Assembly: GCF_014205845.1 (NCBI RefSeq)
Contig: NZ_JACHCR010000006.1
Location: forward strand, 62,001-126,000
DNA length: 64,000 bases
Reading direction: 5' to 3'
DNA from: Mucilaginibacter cryoferens
GTDB taxonomy: Bacteria > Bacteroidota > Bacteroidia > Sphingobacteriales > Sphingobacteriaceae
Position 1 is the first letter of the stretch. Every line of letters begins with the position of its first letter. Below, in pieces: positions 37,765 through 45,662 of this stretch. The position numbers were made by a program, and so were the translations under genes. The notes under the pieces are model-generated. The model saw only the letters and a program-made list of their open reading frames with translations, was not told the DNA's origin and searched no databases.

Positions 37765-39510
37765 ATGAAATTAATAATAAAGCATATATCTGTAATAATA
37801 GTTATCGTGATAGTTTTACAGGCCTGCACAAAGGCCAAGACGCCCGATACAACAATAGTGACTACCGATACAGGCAACGGAGGAGCCACAGGTTCAATTA
37901 CATCACCAACAGACCCATCAGTAGCGGTTTCGCAAGGTTTTTTTTTAGATAACTGGGAAGCTAAAACCTTTACTAAGCCATCGGTACAAAATGCAGCTAA
38001 ACCCACTACAACAGCATCAGTAACCGTAACGGCCGATTTTGCAAACGTGGTATCTAAAGTTTCAAAAAATCTGTTCGGTAACAATATAAATCCTTTTACC
38101 GGTCAGTATACCGATGCGGGCGTGGTAAATAATTTAACTAACCTTTCGCCCAACATTATAAGAGCACCTGGCGGTAGTTTATCTGATGTTTATTTTTATG
38201 ATCTGCCTTCGGGGGGCAAACCTGCCGATGTGCCAGCCGAATTATTGAAAGCAGATGGCACTCCCGACCCAACTACGGGATATTGGAGCGGCCTGGTTAC
38301 GGATAGCTGGTCGATAAGTTTGAATAACTATTATTCTTTATTGCAAAAAATTAATAGCACAGGTATTATCACCGTAAACTATGGTTATGCCCGCTATGGG
38401 TTGAGTGATCACCCGGTTGAAACAGCCGCTCATTATGCCGCTCAATGGGTTAGAAATGATAAGGGGCGTACCAAATTATGGGAAGTTGGCAATGAAAACT
38501 ACGGTAACTGGGAGGCCGGCTATCGTATTGATGTAACCAAAAATAAAGATGGGCAGCCCGAAATTTTAACAGGACAGCTGTACGGTACTCATTTTAAAGT
38601 ATTTGCAGATTCTATGCGCAAAGCGGCCAGCGATATAGGCGCCACCATTAAAATAGGTATAGTACTTACCGAAACAAATGACCAAAGCAATTCAGTAGGC
38701 GTTCAAAACTGGAATGCAGGCGTACTATCCAGTGCTGGTTCGTCACCCGATTTTTTTGTGGTTCATAATTATTATACCCCTTATAATGAAAACTCTACCC
38801 CCGAAACTATATTGGCCACACCATCATCGGTAACATCATCTATGTTAAGTTGGGTAAATACCTCTATCCAAACCGCAGGCATAGCACCAAAACCTATCGC
38901 TATGGATGAGTGGAATATATTTGCTTCGGGCTCAAGGCAGCAGGTATCTTATGTAGCCGGGGTGCACGCGGTTTTAGTACTTGGTGAATTAATTAAAAAC
39001 CAGGTAAGCATGGCCTGTCGTTGGGATTTGGCCAACGGTGGTGCCGATGGTAACGATCATGGTTTATTTACTTATCAGCAAACCGGTACACCCGATTTTA
39101 CACCGCGCCCGGCGTTTTATTACCTGTACTATTTTCAAAAATACTTTGGCGATAGGATGATCAGTTCGGTAGTTACCGGCAGTACCAATATTGTTAGCTA
39201 CGCGTCGTCTTTCAATTCGGGCGAGGCTGGAGTTACATTGGTAAATAAAGGTACTACGGATCAGGTAGTTAATATCAATTTTAAAAACTATTATACCGGT
39301 GCCAACTATTACTACTATACGCTAAAGGGAGGTGCAGATAACGCGCCCTATTCTGGCATTGTAACTATAAATGGAAATAGCCCATCTGGCAGTGTTGGCG
39401 GCCCGTCAAATTATACTGCAATAGCGGCAAGCTCATCGGCAACCAGTGGTGGAATCTTAGTAACTGTACCTGCAAGGGGAGTAGTGTTTTTAGTGTGCGA
39501 CAAGAAATGA
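37765..39510 (+). CDS. GH51-like alpha-L-arabinofuranosidase (clan GH-A) lipoprotein
   Basis: A 581-residue surface enzyme with a lipobox (Cys21 in LQAC, then TKAKTPD) and a Thr/Gly/Ser-rich linker to about residue 75. The (beta/alpha)8 barrel carries the clan GH-A residues: acid/base Glu244 in LWEVGNENYGNW and nucleophile Glu382 in AMDEWNIF. A C-terminal beta-sandwich follows. The Gly-Asn-Glu and Asp-Glu-Trp-Asn patterns are closest to GH51 arabinofuranosidases, but other clan GH-A families cannot be excluded by eye. Together with the GH43 gene 215 bases downstream it suggests arabinan, arabinoxylan or arabinogalactan as target. Confidence 0.68.
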   Translation: MKLIIKHISVIIVIVIVLQACTKAKTPDTTIVTTDTGNGGATGSITSPTDPSVAVSQGFFLDNWEAKTFTKPSVQNAAKPTTTASVTVTADFANVVSKVSKNLFGNNINPFTGQYTDAGVVNNLTNLSPNIIRAPGGSLSDVYFYDLPSGGKPADVPAELLKADGTPDPTTGYWSGLVTDSWSISLNNYYSLLQKINSTGIITVNYGYARYGLSDHPVETAAHYAAQWVRNDKGRTKLWEVGNENYGNWEAGYRIDVTKNKDGQPEILTGQLYGTHFKVFADSMRKAASDIGATIKIGIVLTETNDQSNSVGVQNWNAGVLSSAGSSPDFFVVHNYYTPYNENSTPETILATPSSVTSSMLSWVNTSIQTAGIAPKPIAMDEWNIFASGSRQQVSYVAGVHAVLVLGELIKNQVSMACRWDLANGGADGNDHGLFTYQQTGTPDFTPRPAFYYLYYFQKYFGDRMISSVVTGSTNIVSYASSFNSGEAGVTLVNKGTTDQVVNINFKNYYTGANYYYYTLKGGADNAPYSGIVTINGNSPSGSVGGPSNYTAIAASSSATSGGILVTVPARGVVFLVCDKK

Positions 39511-39725
39511 TAGTACAGCAGGCACCAGAATAAAGTCTGATACCTGCTAATAAAGATATTAAACTCGAGATTTAGTTTAATAATTGGTTAAGTTAATATG
39601 TGTAAGCCTGTGTTGGTTGCGGCGTTTTGCTGTAGCTGATGCAGGTTATTTTTTTGGGAAGATTGTTGTGAATAAAATGTGTTTTTAACATTTATAATGA
39701 TGTTATTGTACGCTATATTTATTGA

Positions 39726-40763
39726 ATGAAAAACCTGTTTAAAGTCTGTGTTGTAATATTACTGTCGGCCCAATCGGTCTTCGCTCAGCAAAAAACATTT
39801 ACCAACCCACTGTTACTTTCCGGGGCCGATCCCTGGGTTATTTATAAGGATGGGTTTTATTATTACACCAATTCGCTTGGAAGTTGCCTTGCTATCTGGA
39901 AAACAAAGGATATAACACAATTGAGTACAGCGGTAAAAAAAACGATATGGGTGCCACCGGCAGGCACAAATTACTCGAAAGAACTGTGGGCGCCCGAGTT
40001 GCATTTTATAAAAGGAAAATGGTATATGTATTTTGCCGCCGATGACGGCAATAATAACAATCATCGTATTTATGTATTAGAGAACACCGCCGCCGACCCA
40101 ACACAAGGTACCTGGGTTTTTAAAGGAAAGGTAAACGACGAAACCAATAAATGGGCTATAGACGTATCTGTTTTTGAAAACAAAGGGCAACTGTATATGA
40201 TCTGGGCCGGATGGGAAGGCGATGTTAACGAGCAGCAAAACATTTACATAGCCCGGATGAAAGATCCCCTCACTATAAGTGGTCCAAGGGTTAAGGTATC
40301 GAGCCCGGTTTATGATTGGGAAAAATATGGGGATCTGGGAGCTGCATCAAACCCTCCGCATGTTAATGTAAACGAAGGGCCGGAGATATTGAAGCATGGC
40401 GATAAATTGTTCCTGGTATACTCGGCCAGTGGCTGCTGGACAGATTATTACGCCCTGGGAATGCTCACCGCATCAAAAAATAGCGACCTGATGAACCCTG
40501 TTTCATGGATTAAATCGGCACAGCCTGTATTTAAGCAATCGCCGGAGAATGGCGTTTACGCGCCCGGTCATAATTCTTTCTTTAAATCGCCGGATGGTAC
40601 CGAAGATTGGATACTTTATCATGCTAATTCAAAGCCAGGAGAAGGTTGTGGCGATAAACGCTCGCCAAGAGCGCAAAAGTTCGGTTGGAAAAAAGATGGA
40701 TCGCCAGATTTCGGAGTGCCGTTAAAAGACGGAATTACTATCACTGCACCTTCGGCAAAATAA
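39726..40763 (+). CDS. Secreted GH43 glycosidase
   Basis: A 345-residue five-bladed propeller enzyme with a signal peptide (ending VFAQ, about 20 residues). The three GH43 acid residues are present: base Asp35 in SGADPWVIY, the pKa-tuning Asp146 in AIDVSVF and acid Glu217 in NEGPEIL. GH43 enzymes act on alpha-L-arabinofuranosides or beta-xylosides. Single-domain forms with the ELWAPELH motif are often arabinofuranosidases or arabinanases. It is the last gene of locus A. Confidence 0.9.
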   Translation: MKNLFKVCVVILLSAQSVFAQQKTFTNPLLLSGADPWVIYKDGFYYYTNSLGSCLAIWKTKDITQLSTAVKKTIWVPPAGTNYSKELWAPELHFIKGKWYMYFAADDGNNNNHRIYVLENTAADPTQGTWVFKGKVNDETNKWAIDVSVFENKGQLYMIWAGWEGDVNEQQNIYIARMKDPLTISGPRVKVSSPVYDWEKYGDLGAASNPPHVNVNEGPEILKHGDKLFLVYSASGCWTDYYALGMLTASKNSDLMNPVSWIKSAQPVFKQSPENGVYAPGHNSFFKSPDGTEDWILYHANSKPGEGCGDKRSPRAQKFGWKKDGSPDFGVPLKDGITITAPSAK

Positions 40764-40825
40764 TAACTGATATTTTCTACCTGTTGCCACATATAAAATC
40801 CTCTTGCAATATTATATTGAACCTA

Positions 40826-40866
40826 TTTAATCATTAAAGCAATAAAAATTTGTTTTAATGATTAAA
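40826..40866. promoter_or_regulatory. Twin 13-base palindromes before the STN-TonB operon
   Basis: TTTAATCATTAAA (40826-40838) and TTTAATGATTAAA (40854-40866) are each palindromic around one central base and are reverse complements of each other. Their centres are 28 bases apart. They lie 33 bases before the start codon at 40900. They can be read as a tandem operator for a dimeric regulator or as one long hairpin of 13 bp with a 15-base loop. Confidence 0.55.
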
Positions 40867-40899
40867 TTTTGTTTAATTACTGAATAACTTATTAACTGC

Positions 40900-41643
40900 A
40901 TGCCTTTACATTATCACGCCAAAATAATATTTTGTTTTGTTATGGCTCTCCTATGCAAAACAGTGTCTGCACAATCTGCTGCCGATAGCGCGGGTTATGA
41001 TCTGGCAGTTAATAACCTGGTAAACCATTTTTACCAGGGTGTTGGGCAGCAATCCCGGCTGTACAATGGCTTTGTTTACGATTCTTACGACTCATCTATA
41101 AAAGGTAATGCCTATCTCGATGATGTTGACGCGTGGAAAGGCGGCACGGTTGATTATGATGGGCAGAGTTTCGAAAATGTGCCTATGTTATATGATATAT
41201 ATACCGATCAACTGGTGGTATTGTTATATAACCATGCCTCACCTTTTGCTTTGGTGAACAATAAGATTACATCTTTCGATCTTCACGGGCGGCATTTTGT
41301 TAGGGTGCCTAATAACAACTTAGGTATAAAAACTGGCTTTTACGAACAGCTATATGACGGTAAATCGCAAGTGCTAAAAAAAGTAGAAAAGGCGCTTAAG
41401 TCAGTATCTGGTTCAAACGGCAGGGAGCGGTATTTTACCCCATCGGCCGATGCTCCCGATTACTATATGAAAAAAGGAGGCACCTATTATAAGGTAAGCA
41501 GCCAAAATTCGGTACTTGATCTGTTGGCTGATAAAAAGAAAGAGCTTAAGCAACATATTAAGGATAAACATATCCAATTTGATGGCCTTCGTGAGCTTGC
41601 TTTGGCATCTGTAGCAGCTTATTACGATAGTTTAACCAAGTAA
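40900..41643 (+). CDS. Unrecognised secreted protein upstream of TonB receptor
   Basis: A 247-residue protein with a signal peptide (ending VSAQ near residue 25). I recognise no family. The mature part is rich in Tyr and Asp, with NHFYQGVGQQSRLYNGFVY near residue 41 and a Lys-rich helical C-terminus (LLADKKKELKQHIKDKH). It contains no Cys in the mature form and no membrane segment. The TonB-receptor gene starts 2 bases after its stop, so the two are translationally linked and probably act together in the periplasm or at the outer membrane. Confidence 0.75.
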   Translation: MPLHYHAKIIFCFVMALLCKTVSAQSAADSAGYDLAVNNLVNHFYQGVGQQSRLYNGFVYDSYDSSIKGNAYLDDVDAWKGGTVDYDGQSFENVPMLYDIYTDQLVVLLYNHASPFALVNNKITSFDLHGRHFVRVPNNNLGIKTGFYEQLYDGKSQVLKKVEKALKSVSGSNGRERYFTPSADAPDYYMKKGGTYYKVSSQNSVLDLLADKKKELKQHIKDKHIQFDGLRELALASVAAYYDSLTK

Positions 41644-41645
41644 AT

Positions 41646-44417
41646 ATGAAAAAAAACTACCTTATCATTATTATTCTTTTAGCGGTTAAATTAGCACATG
41701 GGCAAGGCGGGGCAAAAAACATCAGCGTCAACTTTCAACAGGCCACGGTTGATCAGTTTGTAGCGGATCTGGAAGCAAAAAGCGGATATCGTATTTATTA
41801 TGACCGTGCGCAATTTGATAGTCTGAAAATAACCTTGCAGGTAAGTGATCAGCCTTTAGATAATGTGCTTAACCTGGCCTTTCATAATACAGTATATCAT
41901 TATGCTATTGTCGCCTCAAAAATGCAGGTGTTTTTAACCCGTGAAAAGGAAATTTTCACCCAGCCTGCTCCAGGCTATTTTAACGTTAAGCCGGGCCAAA
42001 GCCGCCCGGCTGCTCCTCCACCTGTTATCGATTTTACAACAGCACCTGTTAAAAAACAAATTATTGAATCAACTGTAGAAAATAAATTGTACGAGGTAGG
42101 TATAAAAACCAATGATATTAAGTCGGGCAAGGCAAATATATCAGGGTATGTAAAAAGTGCTAAGTCGGGTGGGGCTATAGCCGGCGCAAGCATCTATGTA
42201 AGTAATACCAGCATTGGTGTTACTACAGATCAGTTTGGTTACTATACGCTTGCATTGCCGCGTGGTAAACAGTTTTTGATAATTAAAGGCATTGGTATGA
42301 AAGATGCCCACCGGCAGGTTATGTTATATACCAATGGTGAGTTAAACATCGAACTGCAAGACCAGGTAACTACGCTGAAGGAGGTAAAGATATCGGCAGA
42401 TAAGGTGGCCAATGTGCGCAGTACCGAAATGGCAGTGAGCAGGCTGGATATTAAAAGTATAAAACAAGTACCGGCCGTTTTTGGCGAGGCCGATGTGCTG
42501 CGAATAGTTTTAACACTGCCCGGTGTGCAAACAGTTGGCGAAGCAACTACAGGCTTCAATGTAAGGGGCGGGGCAGCCGATCAAAACCTGATATTGCTGG
42601 ATGATAAAACAATTTACAATCCAGCCCACTTTTTTGGTTTCTTCTCGGCCTTTAACCCCGATATTGTAAAGGGAATAGAACTATACAAAAGCACTATTCC
42701 CGAAAAATTTGGTGGTCGTCTGTCGTCGGTACTTGAGGTAACAGATAGGGAGGGCAACAAAAAGAATTTTGCCGGTTCGGCAGGTATAGGTCTGTTAACC
42801 AGTAGGCTAAATATTGAAGGGCCAATTGTAAAAGATAAAACATCGTTCATATTTGGCGGTCGTACCAGCTATTCCGATTGGTTACTTAAGCTTCTTCCCG
42901 AGGAGTATAAACATAGTCATGCTTCGTTTTATGATCTTAATTTGGACATAAGTCATCAGGTTGATAAGGACAATAACATTTATATCACCACTTACCTCAG
43001 TAATGATAATTTTAGACTTAACAGCGATACCACCTATAGCTATAGTAATAAAAATGCCAACATAAAATGGAAGCACAATTTTAGTACTAAGCTCTACAGT
43101 CTTTTAAGTGTGGGGTACGATGGGTATAAATATGATATAAGTAGCAGCGCCAACCCGGTTAATGCCTACAAGCTTAAATTTGGCATTAACCAAACCAATT
43201 TAAAGGCCGATTTTACCTATTACCTTAACCGTAACAACACATTTAACTTTGGTTTAAGTTCTATTTACTATAAACTCAACCCCGGGAGCGAAACGCCAAA
43301 CAGCGCATCATCTTTAATAGTACCAGATAAGGTAGCCAATGAGCAAGCCCTGGAAAGCGCTTTATACCTGGGCGATAAATTTGATATCACCCCCGATTTT
43401 ACCATAAGCGCGGGTATCCGGTACTCGTTGTATAATTATCTGGGTGCCCAAACCATCCGTAACTATGCGCCGGGTTTACCGCGCACCGCGTTAAATGTGG
43501 TTGATAGTACAACCTACGGTAACGGCAAAGTAATTAAAACATATTCGCGGCCCGAAATACGTGTATCGGCGCGCTATAATATAGATGATGACCTTTCATT
43601 AAAGGCCAGCTATAATACACTAGCGCAATACATTCATCAGCTTTCAAACACTACCGCCATATCGCCTATTGATATTTATAAGTTAAGCGATCCTAATATC
43701 AAGCCACAATACGGCAGCCAGGTATCGTTTGGAGTATTTAAAAATGCTAAGCAAAATACCATCGAAACATCTGTAGAAGTGTACTACAAGCGTATTGATA
43801 ATTACCTTGATTATAAAAGCGGAGCAACACTGGTAATGAGCCATGCCATTGAACAAGAGGTATTAAATACACAGGGAAAGGCTTACGGCGTGGAGTTTTC
43901 GGTACGTAAAACAACCGGTAAACTAAATGGCTGGATAAACTATACTTACTCCCGCACCTTTTTAAAACAGGATGATGCTACAGCAGGCCAGCTGATAAAC
44001 GGCGGCGCGTATTATCCGGCAAATTATGATAAACCACATAGCTTCAACTTTACAGGCAATTACCGTATTACACACCGTTACAGCGTTTCTTTAGATGTTA
44101 CTTACAGCACAGGACGCCCTATAACGTTGCCCATTGCCAAGTACTTTTCTAACGGGGCCGAGCGTGTTTTTTACTCTGATAGAAACGAGTACCGGATACC
44201 AGATTATTTCCGGTCTGATTTTTCTATTAACATTGATGGAAATCATAAAGTGCACCAGAAGTTTCACAACTCGTGGACGGTTGGGGTTTACAACTTAACA
44301 GGCAGGCAAAACGCGTATTCGACATTTTTTCAGGAGCAGGGCGGATCTATTAACTCGTACCAGCTGTCCATATTTGCCAAACCGATACCGTTTATAAATT
44401 ATAATATCAGGTTCTGA
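41646..44417 (+). CDS. TonB-dependent receptor with STN domain
   Basis: A 923-residue outer-membrane receptor with a signal peptide (ending AHGQ). The N-terminal STN (secretin/TonB short N-terminal) domain covers residues about 25-100 (ISVNFQQATVDQFVADLEAK). A Pro-rich linker, a carboxypeptidase-regulatory-like domain (ISGYVKSAKSGGAIAGASIY) and the plug (FNVRGGAADQNLILLDDKTI) come next. The barrel ends in Phe. STN domains in FecA-type receptors pass a signal to an anti-sigma factor; no sigma/anti-sigma pair is visible here. There is no SusD partner; instead the neighbour is a DUF4249 lipoprotein, a common companion of this receptor type. Confidence 0.93.
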   Translation: MKKNYLIIIILLAVKLAHGQGGAKNISVNFQQATVDQFVADLEAKSGYRIYYDRAQFDSLKITLQVSDQPLDNVLNLAFHNTVYHYAIVASKMQVFLTREKEIFTQPAPGYFNVKPGQSRPAAPPPVIDFTTAPVKKQIIESTVENKLYEVGIKTNDIKSGKANISGYVKSAKSGGAIAGASIYVSNTSIGVTTDQFGYYTLALPRGKQFLIIKGIGMKDAHRQVMLYTNGELNIELQDQVTTLKEVKISADKVANVRSTEMAVSRLDIKSIKQVPAVFGEADVLRIVLTLPGVQTVGEATTGFNVRGGAADQNLILLDDKTIYNPAHFFGFFSAFNPDIVKGIELYKSTIPEKFGGRLSSVLEVTDREGNKKNFAGSAGIGLLTSRLNIEGPIVKDKTSFIFGGRTSYSDWLLKLLPEEYKHSHASFYDLNLDISHQVDKDNNIYITTYLSNDNFRLNSDTTYSYSNKNANIKWKHNFSTKLYSLLSVGYDGYKYDISSSANPVNAYKLKFGINQTNLKADFTYYLNRNNTFNFGLSSIYYKLNPGSETPNSASSLIVPDKVANEQALESALYLGDKFDITPDFTISAGIRYSLYNYLGAQTIRNYAPGLPRTALNVVDSTTYGNGKVIKTYSRPEIRVSARYNIDDDLSLKASYNTLAQYIHQLSNTTAISPIDIYKLSDPNIKPQYGSQVSFGVFKNAKQNTIETSVEVYYKRIDNYLDYKSGATLVMSHAIEQEVLNTQGKAYGVEFSVRKTTGKLNGWINYTYSRTFLKQDDATAGQLINGGAYYPANYDKPHSFNFTGNYRITHRYSVSLDVTYSTGRPITLPIAKYFSNGAERVFYSDRNEYRIPDYFRSDFSINIDGNHKVHQKFHNSWTVGVYNLTGRQNAYSTFFQEQGGSINSYQLSIFAKPIPFINYNIRF

Positions 44418-44487
44418 TGGTAGCGTGTATCTACAAAAAGGAACAGGTTACAGTTCAGGGAGATCAGTTAAATTTTTATTTAGCATA

Positions 44488-45648
44488 ATGAAAAAATTTT
44501 TAGCCATATTATTAGTTATAACCGCGGTGGCCTGCAAAAAGCAGATCGCGCTTAAACCTATTGTTGCTTTAAACAGCTACCTGGTTGTTGATGGTAGTAT
44601 TAACGTGGGCGATTCCTCAATCATTGCACTTAGCCATACCGTGAATATTGCAGGTAAAGCCCGCTCAAATCCCGAAGTAAACGCCACTGTAACAATCGAG
44701 AGTTCGGGAGGCAGCAGCTATCCCCTGGTGTCAAAAAATAATGGTAATTACGTGTCAGCAGCTTTAAATCTGTCTGTCACCCAAAATTATCGCTTAAAAA
44801 TAGTTACTGGTGATGGCAAGCAATACGCGTCAGATTTCGTGCCGGTAAAAAATTCGCCGGCAATTGATAGTTTGGGCTACGCTGTAAAAACAGAGGGCCT
44901 GCAGATAAACGTAAATACACATGATGCGGCAAACAATACCCATTATTACCGGTGGGATTATGTTGATACCTACCAGGTAAGATCGCAGTACGAATCGAAA
45001 TTGATTGTTGTTAACGGCGATACATCTGCTTTCAGAACGGCTGAGCAACAGATTTACAATTGCTGGCTAAATGATACCTCGGGGACTATTAATTTGGGTT
45101 CATCGGCTAAGCTGGCAAAAGATGTGATTAGTAACCAGGCTATTGCCCTCATATTACCTACATCAGAAAAACTGCGGATTGGTATAAGTATATTGGTTAA
45201 GCAACACGCCTTGACAAGTGATGCGTTTAACTACTTCGACCTGCTGCAAAAAAACTCCGACCAAGTAGGCGGGGTATTTGATGCACAACCATCCGAGTTA
45301 ACAGGTAATATCCATTGCCTTACAAACCCTGCCGAACCTGTTATAGGCTATATAACGGCGGGGGCAGTAGCAAAGGCACGTCTGTTTGTTGATAATGAAA
45401 ATTTGCCAGGTACCTGGCTGCCAGATTTAAGTTATTACGATGGATGTTCCCTTATCACCGAGTTATATGATTATGTGCCACCAATGTCTGGTATTGTTGA
45501 GCACCAGGTTAGAGAATATGTTTATACGGGTATAGAAACCCCAGTAGATACGGTCCTTAATCCAAAGCTTGGGGTAATTTCGGCAAGACCCCGTTGTGTA
45601 GATTGTACTTTAAGGGGCACCAGCAAAAAACCATCATTTTGGAAATAA
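44488..45648 (+). CDS. DUF4249 lipoprotein
   Basis: A 386-residue lipoprotein. The ATG at 44488 was chosen because it gives the lipobox AVAC (Cys16, then KKQI); the frame stays open upstream to 44425. The N-terminal part is an immunoglobulin-like domain (LVVDGSINVGDSSIIALSHT), and the rest matches the DUF4249 pattern with several conserved Cys near the end (CVDC). These proteins are usually encoded with TonB receptors and may cap or assist them like SusD does. Function is not established. Confidence 0.82.
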   Translation: MKKFLAILLVITAVACKKQIALKPIVALNSYLVVDGSINVGDSSIIALSHTVNIAGKARSNPEVNATVTIESSGGSSYPLVSKNNGNYVSAALNLSVTQNYRLKIVTGDGKQYASDFVPVKNSPAIDSLGYAVKTEGLQINVNTHDAANNTHYYRWDYVDTYQVRSQYESKLIVVNGDTSAFRTAEQQIYNCWLNDTSGTINLGSSAKLAKDVISNQAIALILPTSEKLRIGISILVKQHALTSDAFNYFDLLQKNSDQVGGVFDAQPSELTGNIHCLTNPAEPVIGYITAGAVAKARLFVDNENLPGTWLPDLSYYDGCSLITELYDYVPPMSGIVEHQVREYVYTGIETPVDTVLNPKLGVISARPRCVDCTLRGTSKKPSFWK

Positions 45649-45662
45649 AAACATTACCAACC

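Noticed and set aside
39518..39548. Hairpin AGCAGG/CCTGCT after the GH51-like gene
   Set aside because: Only six outer pairs with a large internal loop and no T run, so it was not called a terminator.
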